Source: Balaenoptera acutorostrata (lineage: Eukaryota > Chordata > Mammalia > Artiodactyla > Balaenopteridae). From it: DNA of 64,000 bases. A program made the translations under genes and the position numbers. The stretch covers positions 45,435,269 through 45,499,268 of the forward strand of contig NC_080069.1 in assembly GCF_949987535.1 (NCBI RefSeq). Reading direction: 5' to 3'. This document shows positions 49,530 to 62,398 of this stretch, piece by piece. Numbering within the stretch: position 1 is the first letter of the stretch; every line of letters starts with the position of its first letter. Below the pieces are notes generated by a model that searched no databases, was not told the DNA's origin, and was given only the letters and a program-made list of their open reading frames with translations.

Positions 49530-51055
49530 GAGGGAACACATAGTTCAAAGGTTTCTCTGAAGCAAGATATTAGGTCCCATGTGTCATGAGGGAGCCAATG
49601 AAACTTCAGACGCAGAGGCCTGAATTTAATTGCCAGAGAACTCCAGGAAAAAAATAATTCTACCAACAAGGATAGATTTTTTTTAAAAGACTAGAAAGAC
49701 CCCAAATGTGTATAATAGTTATCTGTGAGTTAAAGGAACAATTTAAAAATTGTTTCTTCTTTATAGCATTCTTTAATTTTTGCAATAAAGACCATTCATT
49801 CCTATTATATCCAGGAAAAAAAAACCTAAACATAATTTAAGTTCTTCCTTTAATGACAAAACAATTAAGTTTTTTCTCAAGATTGCAAAGCTGGAAAGTG
49901 AGGGGGCAATAAAAATTGTAAAAATTCCTTCTGTACATTAGGAAGTCCCCTTGTTAATTTGGGGGTCTTGGATTTTTAGTTTTGGATTTTGGGGTAAAGT
50001 GTGTCTCTAGGAATAAAGGGCAGTCCAGGAATTTGCTACTATATGGGAGACTATGTTAAATTAAACTTACCTATGGTGTTACTTTAGGAGACAGTGGGAC
50101 TTTATCGATAGAGGATGTTAATGAAGGTAATAGAGAAGATGTCCAAGTAAAATTAGAATATTCCTCTCTCTCTTCCTGTGAGGTTCCCCGAAAGACCAAA
50201 GGATTTTAGTGAAGTTCAACATATACTTTACCTATAGACTTAAGTAGGTATAGACATGAGCTTGACAGTCCCATATGACAATCTGCTTGTTAGATGTTGG
50301 TGCAGCTATTAAGTCTATATTTACTTATTGTAAAATAGGTCCTACACCTTTTAAGTGATTTTAACAGTGTGGATGTAAATATAGGAGATGGGCAAGAAAC
50401 ATTTTTTTATAAGGGAACAGGATTGTCATACACTGACTAATATTTCGGGACAGGAATATTGATGAATGGCTTTCCGCCTTTGACAACTTGACAGCTGTCA
50501 CTATAGAAAAGGACATTTGTTTACAGAGGAAGTTTGCAGGCTGTGTTCTGAGAACTGTATTTCATTACGAAGCCTAGCTGTCTTTAATTCCCCATTTGAA
50601 TCACACGTATGTGGCTAAATGTGAAGTTTTCAATTTATGCTCTGAAATTTTATGCCCCTTCTTGCTCTGAAAAGAGAAACTAGAAAGCCCTTCTTGAGGG
50701 ACATGGAAGTATGGACAGATATCAGTTGCCTGGATATCTCCAAGTCTGTGCCCTCGTTGGTCTCTGTATTTCATGAGAGTCAAATAAAATGGCATGATCC
50801 CATATCACATTGGTTGTAGAAAATAAGCAGACCATTCTTGTAAAGTCTGGGGAAAGGTTTCACTACTTCTAATCACTTCATCATGATTTACTACTCTATG
50901 TCTCTTCCTGTGATAAAATTCACTAAAAAATTAAAGGGGCATGACCTTCCTCCAATTCTTAATTACTGCTGCCTGGGATGTGAGTGCAATGGCTGAAGCA
51001 CCAGCAGTCACCCTCCTAATTGTATCATTGCAGTCACGTGCTATTGGTTTTCTGC
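49530..51055. other. No gene seen
   Basis: Non-coding sequence with no named repeat. Confidence 0.5.
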
Positions 51056-51059
51056 TTCT

Positions 51060-51650
51060 ATTCTCATACCACTACCACTACAGTCTACTCTCAATAAAGC
51101 GGCCAGAGAGATTCCTCTAAAAGGTAGAGAAATCATTTCATTCTTTCAAAAACTCTCCAGTAACTTCCTGACTCATTCAAAGTACATAAAAGCTAAAGTC
51201 CTTTCAGTGGTCTACAGGTCACCATAGTTTGGACTCCTTTTAGATTTGGGTCTCACCTTGAGTCACTGTCCTCCTACTTTTCACCTGATTTATTCTCCTC
51301 CAATACACTAGCCTCTTTCTTTTTTCAGACAATTCATGCATGCCCCAGACGTGGATTTATTCTTCCCTCTACCTGGAACATTCTTCCTCAAGATATCCAA
51401 AGTGTCACTTCCCTCACAGCCTTTAAGTTTTGCACAACTGTCAACTGCTCAGTGGGACCTTTTCCTTTACCAGCCTATTTAAAATTGCTACTCCCATCAT
51501 TCCATATCCTTCCTTCCTTGATTTATTTTTCTTCATGGAATTTTGTGTCTTCTAACTTATTATAAAATGTATTGATTTTGTTTGAGATCTGCCCCATGAC
51601 TAGAATAGAAAGCTTATGTTGGGGTATTTTTGTGTTTTATTATTATTTTT
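51060..51650 (+). repeat. LINE-2 3' region fossil
   Basis: L2 3'-end text in order: TAACTTCCTGACTCATTCAAAG near 51170, TTCTTCCCTCTACCTGGAAC near 51360, CAGTGGGACCTTTTCCTTTA near 51450 and ATTTATTTTTCTTCATGGAA near 51520. Non-coding fossil. Confidence 0.75.
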
Positions 51651-53859
51651 AATCAGTGTTATAGCCCTTATACCTGGAACACTGTTCAGTGCTGGGGTTT
51701 CATGTCAGTGTGCTTTGTACAGTTGCCCAGGGTCCCTATCTAAGAAGGGCCCCCACGCTTAGGGTTTAATGCTCTGCAGTTGCCATCTTGAAATGTAATT
51801 CCTGAATGTCATTCTTAACGATTTTCTCTTTGAATTTGTATCATCAGTGAAGTCCAGTAGGCAATGGAGTATGTGCCTGGGGCTTGGAGCATGAGCTCTA
51901 AGGGCCTGTCTCCTGCAACCTTTCTGCCTCCTCTGGCAGGTTCTTAGCTCCCTGCTCCCCTGACCTTGAGGTCCCCAAATTCTGCCTAGTTGCCCCCTGT
52001 TGACCCCTGCCCCTGGCATCTTGGGCAGATCACGGTGATGGCAGTTTCTGCCTTGGACTGGTGTCATCACAATGCATTTGGTGGGTGACTCAGTGGAATT
52101 GAACCTCCTCTTCTACCCCATCAGATCCAGAAAGTGACTCAATATTACAGAGGCTCTATTTTTAAACATCTCCATTTTATGACTATCAACATCTCCCTCC
52201 TATTTGTACTGAATTATATTAAGATCTGGTCATTCTTCCCCTGGATTCTGCAGTGGTCTAGCCTGGTCTCTGGCCAGTTCTCTTTCCAGGCTCCAGGGTT
52301 AGGCTTTCTTTCTCCCAGCAAGTGCTGAGGGGCTCTGTCTCTCTCAAAGTATTCTTACATATCTTTGTCTTGTAGCAGTAGATGTCATATGCCAGATTCC
52401 TTTTATGGGGACAATAATTTACTAGTTGAGTTTTAAAGAAGAGTAGTTATGAATTGGAAATGAATTGGATCGTGTCCCTACTACAGGCTTTCAAAGGTAT
52501 GTCAGTTTTCAGGAAATACGTTTACATTTTTAAGAAAGTATTTGATTACTAAAATAGTGTATTTCTAAATTACAATTGGTATGATAACTGTTTCTATCCA
52601 GTTATTGCAGAAAACATAAGTTCTTAAAGTTATTATGTAGGAGTCAGAATTTCTTAATCAAAATCCTAGGAAGCCTAATGAATTTTGTAGAACATGGAAG
52701 CATTCTCCTAAAATACCTCATTTTAATGAAAAAGTGTGTGCCCACAAATTGCCTGCTAGTTTTCTCCTCCCCTACTTGACAAAGCTGAATCCAAATATCT
52801 TGGGAGTAGGCCATTCTATAATGAAAAAATTAATAGATTTTACTTTTAGAGTTAAAGGCAACTTATTAAGTTATTTCATTTTCATCCCTTTTCTCTAGAG
52901 GTCTTTTCTGCACAGCACAGATTGTTGGTACTTCACATCTGACTCATGTGAGGAAGTAAGTGCGCATGAGCAAAGATAGTGAAGTAGGAAAATGAAGGAA
53001 ATAAGAAGGGAGAATAAAAATGAAAAGCATTTTCCTGGGGAATAATGAGAGACAAAGGCTATAAATGCTCATCAGCGCATCCTGTTGGATAGCACGTTAC
53101 TGACTTCTTAGCCTTCATCTGTGTTACAAAGTTCAAATATGGATCCAATCACCAAACTGAATCCTAAATAGAATTTCTAATGCTTACCTATTTCTTTAAA
53201 TAATTATCCCATTACTAAAAATTTAATATCTCAGATAACTTACTAACATAATAAATGACTATATTTTGTTTGAGATGAACAATCCAGTTCTTTCAGCATT
53301 TTGATGCAGAGTGGCTCCCAGGAAATAAATTTAATCATTCAAAAATTAAAATTACAAAATATTTTTTAAAAAGCAAATAGGATTTTTTCAAGTACGCCTA
53401 AGAATTATTAAAAATAAATATTCATTTGCTAGCCAGTTACTCATCAAAATTTATTTACCATCATTTTGGTAGAGTTCTCTAGAGATGGTGGAGAATTAAC
53501 AGACTTTGAATATACACCAACCCTCATGAAAGTTACAAATAGAAATACTAGAATAATAACAGCTGATGTATGTAAGCAGAGCTACTCAAAAAGTACCAAA
53601 AATAGGATAATGGAACAATTACAATTAATATGTGTTTGGTGCCCACTATGCATGAGGTTTTGTACCAGGCGTTGGGGATATAAAGGTGAATGAAAAGCAC
53701 AAGATTCCAGGTTCTGGAATAAGTGGAAGAATTGAAATGAAATGAAATGAAAGTAACATGGGAAACTGTAATGGGAATATCTCTTCTACATATTCTGGGA
53801 TAAATGAGAGAAAAGTGGGGAATGAAACTAATATAATTTCATTTATTGAGTATAAAAAC
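51651..53859. other. No gene seen
   Basis: Non-coding sequence. A short MIR- or L2-like patch is possible near 53,630-53,700 (GCCCACTATGCATGAGGTTT). Confidence 0.5.
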
Positions 53860-54115
53860 CTTTCAATAATACTAACTAATGTTTATATATTGTTCAGTGG
53901 GTGCCAGGAGCTCAGTTAAAAGCATTAAATGAATTAATTTCATTTAAGCCACAGAAAATCACATGAAATAAAGACTACCCTTATCCTACATTTCTAGAAT
54001 ATTGCCCTGAGGCTCAGAGAGTTTAACTTACTCTCTAAATTTACACAGCTTTTAGAGGCGGACTGATCCTGGAGGCTGTGCCCTTAGTAACTACACTGTG
54101 CAGTCTAAGAGTTGA
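53860..54115 (+). repeat. MIR SINE fossil
   Basis: Blocks TGGGTGCCAGGAGCTCAGTT, then GAGGCTCAGAGAGTTTAACT and ACACAGCTTTTAGAGGCGGA fit the MIR core in the complementary orientation. Diverged. Confidence 0.6.
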
Positions 54116-55079
54116 GTATGAGAAAAATAGTAAGGGAACTCAAGCCCGGAATAAATAACATTCTCAGGTGCACAAAACTTTTATGAGAAAGAAGTGCTAT
54201 TAAAGTAACATCTACATGATTTCATATTACCTGTTTTTTCCTATTAAAAAATAGCTGCCTCCTGATTAAATTAAAATGGAAGTTTGGCATGATGAGGAAA
54301 AGCTAGAACTGAGTGGAAATAAGGTTGACTGGGCAGCAGGGTGAAAAATCAGTGGGAGGCTGAATAATTCCTAGTTATGTAAGCTGTGTATTTTTATATT
54401 ATAGTTTGACACCTTTTCCACATTTCAATTTGCATGAATTTTAGAGGAATTAATTTAATGAAAAAGCATATTTAATCTTTCAGAAGAAAAAAAAGCAATA
54501 TTTATTTTTATTTCTCCATCCAAATATCACTGACTCTACAGTGACTAGAATCTAAATGAATACTTTAAGTAAATAACACTGTAAATCTTTCAAGAAATAT
54601 GAGTTCCTTAGATCTTTGAGGCAAATAGTGCACTTCCCAGAACTGATGATGTGTACTTACATTGCACTTGGAGAGAAGTAACTCATTTTCCTCCAAGATG
54701 TTCCTGTAAGAAAACTGTGGTTACATTTATGAGGTCTCATAATGGAAAAAGCTAAAAGTAGTTATATGGCATTTGATTAGTAGCTCCTGACTGAGATTCT
54801 CTTAACTACAAAATACCTGCAAAATATAGGAAAAAAAGAGATAAGACTTAAAATATTTTCAGAAATTGATAGTAAGTTTCACTGACTCAATCTTGATGAT
54901 TTTGGAATAAGTAAAATAGTTGCTGCCCTGCCCATTTTTCTCCTCATGACACAGGTGAACACCTGAGGACTTAAATAATGAAGGTAAGGAAATTTGTGCT
55001 CACCTACCTTAGCCCTTGAATCAGATAGCAAGTTTCCTTATTCTACAGCACACTAGAATTCACAAATCTCAGAGAATTG
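54116..55079. other. No gene seen
   Basis: AT-rich non-coding sequence without a named repeat. Confidence 0.55.
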
Positions 55080-56346
55080 AATTTTATAAAAAGTGTTCTT
55101 GGATTGGAAGAATCAATATTGTTAAAATGACTATACTACCCAAGGCAATCTACAGATTCAGTGCCATCCCTATCAAATTACCAATGGCATTTTTCACAGA
55201 ACTAGATCAAATAATTTAAAAATTTATATGAAAAAAAAAAGACCCCAAATAGCCAAAACAGTCTTGAGAAAGAAGAACAGAGCTGGAGAAATCATGCTTC
55301 CTGACTTCAGACTATACTACAAAGCTACAGTAATCAAAACAGTATGGTATTGGCATTAAAAACAATCACATAGATCAGTGGAACAGAATAGAAAGCCCAG
55401 AAATAAACACACACACCTATGGCCAATTAATCTGCAACAAAGGAGACAAGAATATTCAATGGAGAAAAGACAGTCTCTTCAATAAATGGTGCTGGGAAAA
55501 CTGGACAGCTACATGTAGAAGAATGAAATTAGAACATTGTCTAACATCATATAGAAAAATAAACTCAAAATGGATTAAAGACTTAAGTGTAAGACCATAT
55601 ACTATAAAACTCCTAGAGGAAAACATAGGCAGAACACTCTTTGACATAAATCACAGCAATATTTTTTTGGATCCATCTCCTAGAGTAATGGAAACAAAAG
55701 CAAAAATAAACAAATGGGACATAAATAAACGTAAAAGCTTTTGCATATAGTAAAGGAAACCGTAAACAAAACAAAAAGACAATCTACAGAATGGGAGAAA
55801 ATATCTGCAAACAATTCGACTGACAAGGGATTAATTTCCAAAATATACGAACAGCACATACAGCTCAATATCAAAAAAACAAACGGCCCAGTCAAAAAAT
55901 GGGCAGAAGACCTTAAATAGACATTTCTCCAAAGAAGACATACAGACAACAGGAACATGAAAATATATGCTCAACATCACTAATTCTTAGAGAAATGCAA
56001 ATCAAAACTACAATGAGATACTACCTCACACCAGTCAGAATGGCCATCATCAAAATGTCTATAAATAATAAATACTGGAGAGGGTGTGGAGAAAAGGGAA
56101 CCCTCCTACACTGTTGGTGGGAATGTAAATTGGTGCAGCTAATACTATGGAGAACAGTATGGAGGTTCCTCAAAAAACTAAAAATAGAACTACCATATGA
56201 CCCAGCAATCCCACTCCTGGGCATATATCCAGAGAAAATTCTAATATTCTAATTCAAAAAGATATAGCCACCCGAATGTTCATAAAGCACTGTTTACAAT
56301 GACCAAAACCTAAGTGTCCATCAAGAGATGACTGGATAAAGATGGG

Positions 56347-56385
<39 letters not shown>

Positions 56386-56870
56386 CATACACACACACAC
56401 ACACACCTATATATATGAATATTACTCAGCCATAAAAAGGAATGAAATAATGGCATTTGTATCAACATGGATGGATGTAGAGATTATCATACTAAGTGAA
56501 GTAGGTCAGACAGAGAAAGACAAATATATGATATCACTTATATGTGGAATCTAAAAAAATGTTACAAATGAACTTATTTACAAAACAGGAATAGACTCAC
56601 AGACATAGAAAACAAACTTAGGTTACCAAGGGGGAAGGGAGGGAGGGAGGGATAAATTAGGAGTTTGGGATTAACAGACACACACTACTATATATAAAAT
56701 AGAAAACCAACAAGGACCTACTGTATAGCCCAGGGACCTATATTCAGTATCTTAATAATTCAGATTTTAAAATGGAAAAGAATATGAAAAAGAATATATG
56801 TATATCAGTTGGCTGTACACCTGAAATTAGCACAACATTATAAATCAACAGTACTTAAATTAAAAAAAAT
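55080..56870 (+). mobile_element. 5'-truncated LINE-1 (about 1.8 kb, ORF2 second half plus 3' UTR)
   Basis: Translations in broken frames give ORF2 text in order: [80 protein letters not shown], then the [14 protein letters not shown] motif and [16 protein letters not shown] (TA)n-(CA)n microsatellite has expanded at 56349-56406. The tail is A-rich (56862-56869). A weak 7-bp flanking repeat AAATCTC (55064-55070, 56867-56873) may be the duplication. Several frame breaks. Confidence 0.93.
56349..56406. repeat. (TA)n then (CA)n compound microsatellite
   Basis: About 33 bp of TA followed by ACATACATAC and about 16 bp of CA, embedded in the L1 3' region. Likely polymorphic. Confidence 0.95.
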
Positions 56871-56873
56871 CTC

Positions 56874-57674
56874 TGATCATCCAATGGAAAGTACAGGCAC
56901 TTTAATATTTAAATTACAGACATGTTCATCTTTAATATCATTCTGTTAAACATCCATGGATTGAAAAATAAATCCTGGATGTACTGTTGTATAATGATAA
57001 AATGAGACAAGATACACTGTATGATAAAAGAGTATGACAAGCAGGATTCAGGAACTGATACTGTAATGCAGGTGGAAGAGTTTTCTGCTTTGGATCTCTA
57101 TACTTTCAAAGAAGATGGAAATTAGTAGAAACTTAAACTATGTATTATGAAGTGTATATGCTGTAACCCATATATGTGTCAAGAATGTTAAAATTAAGAA
57201 CTATACCAAAAAAAAAAAAACCCATGCAGTTACAAAAAATATGGACTTCCCCCCCTTTTCTTTTTTTCCCTCCTTCCTTTTTCCTTTTTTATTTGTCATT
57301 TCTGCATTAGACAAGGTTTTTCTAGGTATAGATGAAAATGAGAAAAAGAACCAGAACACGAAAATTAAATATGCTATAATCAAGTAAACAAAACAAAACA
57401 CATCTTCATATCAAAAATCAGTCATGAAGTCATGTTTGTATAGGTGTGTGTATACATACATATATGAAATAAACTTGCAGAACAAGTGAATGGGAACATC
57501 ATGGAGAGTTCTTAAAGAGACAGGTCAAGCTATTGAAAATTAATATTAGAAGAAAAACTTAGAAAACTCTTGGACATACTCAATAAAATTGAAAGAAGAA
57601 ATAACCTGATGTCAAAATATTAGGACCCCTATAAATAGTATGAAGACCCAGAGAACAGACAAGTTTGACATATC
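56874..57674. other. No gene seen
   Basis: AT-rich non-coding sequence; a homopurine/homopyrimidine patch lies at about 57,248-57,290. Confidence 0.55.
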
Positions 57675-57689
57675 AAAAAACAAATTCAC

Positions 57690-58079
57690 GGGCTTCCCTG
57701 GTGGCGCAGTGGTTGAGAATCCGCCTGCCAAGGCAGGGGACACGGGTTCGATCCCTGGTCCGGGAAGATCCCACATGCCGCGGAGCAACTAAGCCCGTGC
57801 ACCACAACTACTGAGCCTGTGCTCTAGAGCCCGTGAGCCACAACTACTGAGCCCACATGCCGCAACTACTGAAGCCTGCGTGCCTAGAGTCCGTGCTCCA
57901 CAACGAGAGAAGCCACCGCAGTGAGAAGCCCGCACACTGCAATGAAGAGTAGCCCCCACTCACCGCAACTAGAGAAAGCCCGCGCGCAGCAACGAAGACC
58001 CAACACAGCCAAAAAGAAATAAACAAAACAAAACAAAACAAAAAAAACCTGCAATTAGCAGTCTCCTCATTTAAAAAAA
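57690..58079 (+). mobile_element. CHR-2-type SINE (full length), possible short 3' transduction
   Basis: Head GGGCTTCCCTGGTGGCGCAG with A and B boxes, full-length body and an AAATAAACAAAAC-type tail to about 58047. Then 24-25 nt of non-SINE sequence (58048-58072) and a second A-run (58073-58084). AAAAAACAAATTCAC precedes the element (57675-57689). A similar AAAAAACATTCAC (58080-58092) follows the second A-run, differing by 2 nt, so the target-site duplication is probable but not certain. Confidence 0.9.
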
Positions 58080-58092
58080 AAAAAACATTCAC

Positions 58093-60163
58093 ATTAAAAA
58101 GATATGGGTGCTATGTGGGGGAAGTTTAAGGATCCTAAATCTATTTTTTTTAAAATGTATGATATACATTTTTGTGAGTCAAATGTAATCTAACACTTCA
58201 AACTTGATCAACTTTTGGCAACATAGTAATATTTATCAAGAGAAATACTTAAAACCTTCTAAAACACTTAACAAGTGTGGCCAAAACAATATTTTCAGGA
58301 CTGAATAGCCCAGTAATTCAACATTTAGAAATACACTTTAAGGAAATAATAAAAAATTATTATCAAAATGTGTGCACAAACGTGTATGACATCATTGATT
58401 ATAATATTAAACTTTGGAAATACTCTGAATTTCCAGAATTAGTAAAGAAAATAACGCTACCTAATTATGAAATAATATTGGGAGTATTAAGCCATATTTT
58501 CAAATAATTTTATTTCCATGGAAAAATATTTGCTATAACATAATGTTAAAATGAGAAAAAGAGATCCCTAAACTATATATTCAAATGCTTCTAATTTTGC
58601 AAATGTATATAAATATGTGGTATTTGGTGAAAATTTTTATGTCTAGAAAAGATTTACTTCTATATGGCTGAGCAAGAGTAATAACCAGGGTCCTTTTTAT
58701 ATAATTAATAGCTGCAAACATTTTATTGAGTCAGAAATACAAAAACTCAAAATCTCTTGAGAATATTGGATGATGACAGGGAAAATTAGGCTAAACGTGG
58801 CCTGTTATAAAATTTGAGACCAAACAGCTATTGTGGTATAGCTTTTTAAATGTCCGTTTAGGTCAACTGCAAATGCATTTACCAGAATTGCCTTCCTTAA
58901 CCTGAATCTGGATGAAGGTTGGGAAATTTGCCCATGATTTACAATGTGGAATTGATGCAGCAATCATGTGCTCTCACACAGGTCAGTGTAGGGTTAGACG
59001 ATCCTCAGCTGGACCTGCAGCTCCTACAGCTCCTGAGGCTTTCTTCCTTCAGTTTTTTAAAATCCTGAGCTAGCTGCCCATGCAATTCCACGATGTAGCA
59101 CAGCAGCTTTCCTACTGGTCACTTGCATCATCCGAATTGAAGACCCAGAGGCATCTAGAGACCAGTGTGTGTGTTCCAGAGAAAGACAGATGCGGGGTTC
59201 AGTTTATACGCGTTGGTTCACTCATCCTCATGGGTTCTATTTTGTCTCTTTCACACCATATCTATCTTTCCTTCCCAACTGCCAGCCGTGCTGACCTATG
59301 GCCTTGTGCCAGACTCAGATACAACAGACTGACTGACACCAACTGCTTAATGAGCTCCCACAATCATGAAAGGTCTAATCTTTCCCTCCGATCGACTGGA
59401 TCACTCTTAGTAGTTTTGCATCTCTGGGTGAATCCTATAAATGTGTTAGCCATGCTTGATCCTCCCATTTATCAATATTAATACTTACCATGTTGAATAT
59501 ACTGATCAATTATCATGATGGCATAATGTATATGTGTTCATTTAGCAAAAGTAAATTATAACTACACTGTTGTATTAAGTCACTGAAGGAGGACTTGGTA
59601 TAGAAAGGCCACTGTTATATAAAGAGTATAAAAATCACATTTCTAAAAGTAATGGTGAAAGGATAAAAAAGTAACTTCTACCATTGCTTCCTCCCTGCCA
59701 GATTTTTCTCTCACCTGTCTACAAACATCTATGTTTTTAGAGAGAGTTTTCTGTCTTTTCTGACATACTCTAAGGGTTAGAAACACTTATCATAGTGGGC
59801 TGAAAAAGCGGTTTCTGACGTCAGTTCTTTTATTCTTTTCTCCTTTTTGCTTGGGAAACTATTCCTGGGAATCCTTGATGTTCTATCTGTAGACTGACCT
59901 AGATATATTCATCTTAATTTCTAACCTTACCACTTCTTGAGGAGTAGGAAGACTCTGCTCCCATGACTTTGTATTTTATTCAGGCAAATGCTGTCTTGGA
60001 GGGAAATATTCTCAGATGTGTCTGTTTCCTTCTGATGTTCAGGAGTTTCCTGAAAAATCTGAATTGCAGGAGGGCAATAGATTAAAATTGTTTTTCTCAC
60101 TACACATTTATCTTCATTATTCTCTCAGTTTGGACAATTCTTGGACTTTCTGGAAGTGTGAGG
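58093..60163. other. No gene seen
   Basis: Non-coding. The 133-codon plus-strand frame 59080-59481 has no recognisable motif and lies in what looks like an unclassified old repeat. Confidence 0.5.
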
Positions 60164-60177
60164 AAGAATAAAAGGGG

Positions 60178-60581
60178 GGGCTTCCCTGGTGGCACAGTGG
60201 TTGAGAATCTGCCTGCCAATGCAGGGGACACGGGTTCGAGCCCTGGTCTGGGAAGATCCCACATGCCACGGAACAACTGGGCCCGTGAGCCACAATTGCT
60301 GAGCCTGCGCGTCTGGAGCCTGTGCTCCGCAACAAGAGAGGCCGCGATGGTGAGAGGCCTGCGCACCGCGATGAAGAGTGGTCCCCACTTGCCGCAACTA
60401 GAGAAAGCCCTCGCACAGAAACAAAGACTCAACACAGTCATAAATAAATAAATAAAAGAACGTGAATTTCTTAAAAAAAAAAAAAAAAAAAAAAATCCTG
60501 CTCCCCCACTGCAGACCAGTTGAAATCAGATCACTGGGGTAGGGCCCAGGCATCAGGGATTTAAAAAAAAAAAAAAAAAAA
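60178..60581 (+). mobile_element. CHR-2-type SINE with serial 3' extra sequence (candidate 3' transduction)
   Basis: SINE head CTTCCCTGGTGGCACAGTGG with B box GGTTCGAGCCC, shortened body, and an AAATAAATAAATAAAA tail ending near 60457. Beyond it come 15 nt (60458-60472), an A-run (60473-60495), 67 nt of unique sequence (60496-60562) and a second A-run (60563-60581+). A perfect 14-bp duplication, AAGAATAAAAGGGG, at 60164-60177 and 60582-60595 encloses the entire block. The 67-nt part resembles a MER5-type hAT fragment. Confidence 0.93.
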
Positions 60582-60595
60582 AAGAATAAAAGGGG

Positions 60596-61333
60596 ATTTT
60601 TGTATATATGATATTTCTTTCTGGAGACATGATTAATTTTTCTGAAAGAGCACATTTTTAAGATAGTTTTAATTTAGATACGGGTCCATAAATAGTAAGA
60701 ATTAGAAAGTCCTGACTAAATAATGCAAAATGAATGGTCAAGTGAGGGAATCAGTAACAGCCAGCCCTCTGTTGGAAGACATAAAACTATTTATTTAAAA
60801 AAATCAGAATAAGAAAAACATGCATATAAAAATCATGGTTAATCATCCATTTCTATAGGAATCTAAAACGTCTGAAGTGTCAGCTTTCAGAAGAGCTGAA
60901 CTATGGCAGAGTCTGCCTTGCTATTTACAAGAACAAAGACTTACATCTTTGCTTTGTTCCGAATTTTTTGGCAGACCTCATCACAGTGCTACCTCATCCA
61001 ATTGAAAACATTTCAGTAATAGTAAGTTTCTGTGATATTACACTCCATGTAAAGTCAGACAAATGCTGTTATTGTCAAGATAACCAGAAATCTTAAGATT
61101 TGTCAAGAAATATCTTGTTACAATACAGATGGTTTAGCCCTGAAGAATCATGCAGCCATTTTTTTTTCTTTTTTTGAGAAGAGAGACTCCAATAGTAAGT
61201 ATAATCCTTCAGGTGTAAAACATGCTTTAATTAGGATAATCCAATAGATTTATTCATTAAAAAAATTAAGCCTCTAATGAAAGGACAGAGGTCATTTTAT
61301 TACAGAGTATTGCAAAGGTTTAACCACTGCTCA
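60596..61333. other. No gene seen
   Basis: Non-coding AT-rich sequence. Confidence 0.55.
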
Positions 61334-62396
61334 CAGTGTGTATAGTAATTTGTAGGAGTTACGTTCTGTCAAGTCACCACGCACACTGACTCTGTGAATA
61401 CTGAGCTATTGCTCCAAGGAGAAATACAGGGTTATAAGTTCCTACAAACTTCTGGTCACCGCATTTTTTTCAATTGAAACACCATTTGTGTTATATAGGT
61501 TTGGTTGCCAAATTCTCGTGAAACAGGTTAGTCTCCTCTTCCGCATAACTCTCTTCCTGTATAGCACTTAGCAGGTATTATTTGAAAAATTTCTGCAGCC
61601 TTTTGATTTGTGTAGCACCTGCCTCACATGCAAGTTTAACATTTTCCCCACAATATCGCCTTTTGAAACATGTGAGCCAGTCAGCCCTGTTAGGGAAGGA
61701 AGGGTTTAACATTTTCCTGACCCTAAGTAATGTGACCGTAGGTTCCTTTGGCTTTCAGCCTCTACAGTGCAGCCTAAATATGCTTTTTTTTAAAAAAAAA
61801 AACTCAGTTTTGTCTCATGAATCCACAAATTCAGCCACTTTTCCATATTCTCCACAATTTCATCACACGCTATAGATGTTACTATAGCCCTTTATGGGGC
61901 GGCTTCACATACAGATTGGTGAATTTCCTCTTCCTTCTTCTGGGTGTACCTTATTGTTGATCCAGTAGCATTGATTTCACAGCTGACAACATTACAACTC
62001 ACACCTGAACACGTTTTCTCCATAAGACACATCACAGCCTTTAGCGCATAGGAACACTAGACAGCGCTTCAGCAGTATGCTTGGAGGCCATTGTAAGAGC
62101 AGAATCACCAACAAAAAGCCCCCAAAATGCAAAAAAAAAAAAAAAGGCTTTAAATAGACCCCCCCCCCAAAGGACATTTGTTTCCAATAGAAGAACTGAA
62201 ACAAGAAGGCAGAGAGTGTCACCTTGTCAACCTCAGCTGGGAACGTTTATGTAGGACAACAAAGTTTTTGCCACACTGCACAGACCCACAAATGACTATG
62301 ACAGCACCCCCAAGTATCGATTTGGGGGCTACTAATCCATTTTAGCAATTAGGGGACTTCACAAATATGGAATCTGTAGATAGTGAGGATTGACTG
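61334..62396 (-). mobile_element. Tigger-family (pogo/TcMar) DNA transposon, internally deleted
   Basis: The right end on the minus strand begins CAGTCAATCCTCACTATCTA next to TA (62397-62398), the terminal sequence and TA target of Tigger elements. Inside it, minus-strand text such as ACGTTCCCAGCTGAGGTTGA, TGCCTTCTTGTTTCAGTTCT, GGCTGTGATGTGTCTTATGG and AAATCAATGCTACTGGATCA matches the Tigger transposase leader and N-terminal region. The left end (61334) begins CAGTGTGTATAGTAATTTG, a diverged terminal repeat. At about 1.06 kb it lacks most of the transposase gene and is dead. Confidence 0.88.
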
Positions 62397-62398
62397 TA

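Noticed and set aside
59080..59481. 133-codon plus-strand frame as a gene
   Set aside because: No recognisable domain. The nucleotide text looks like a diverged dispersed repeat.
60100..60451. Several overlapping frames on both strands, and similar sets at 29.65-30.04, 40.87-41.2 and 12.67-12.93 kb
   Set aside because: All are translations of the GC-rich CHR-2 SINE body or its complement. They recur because the SINE recurs.
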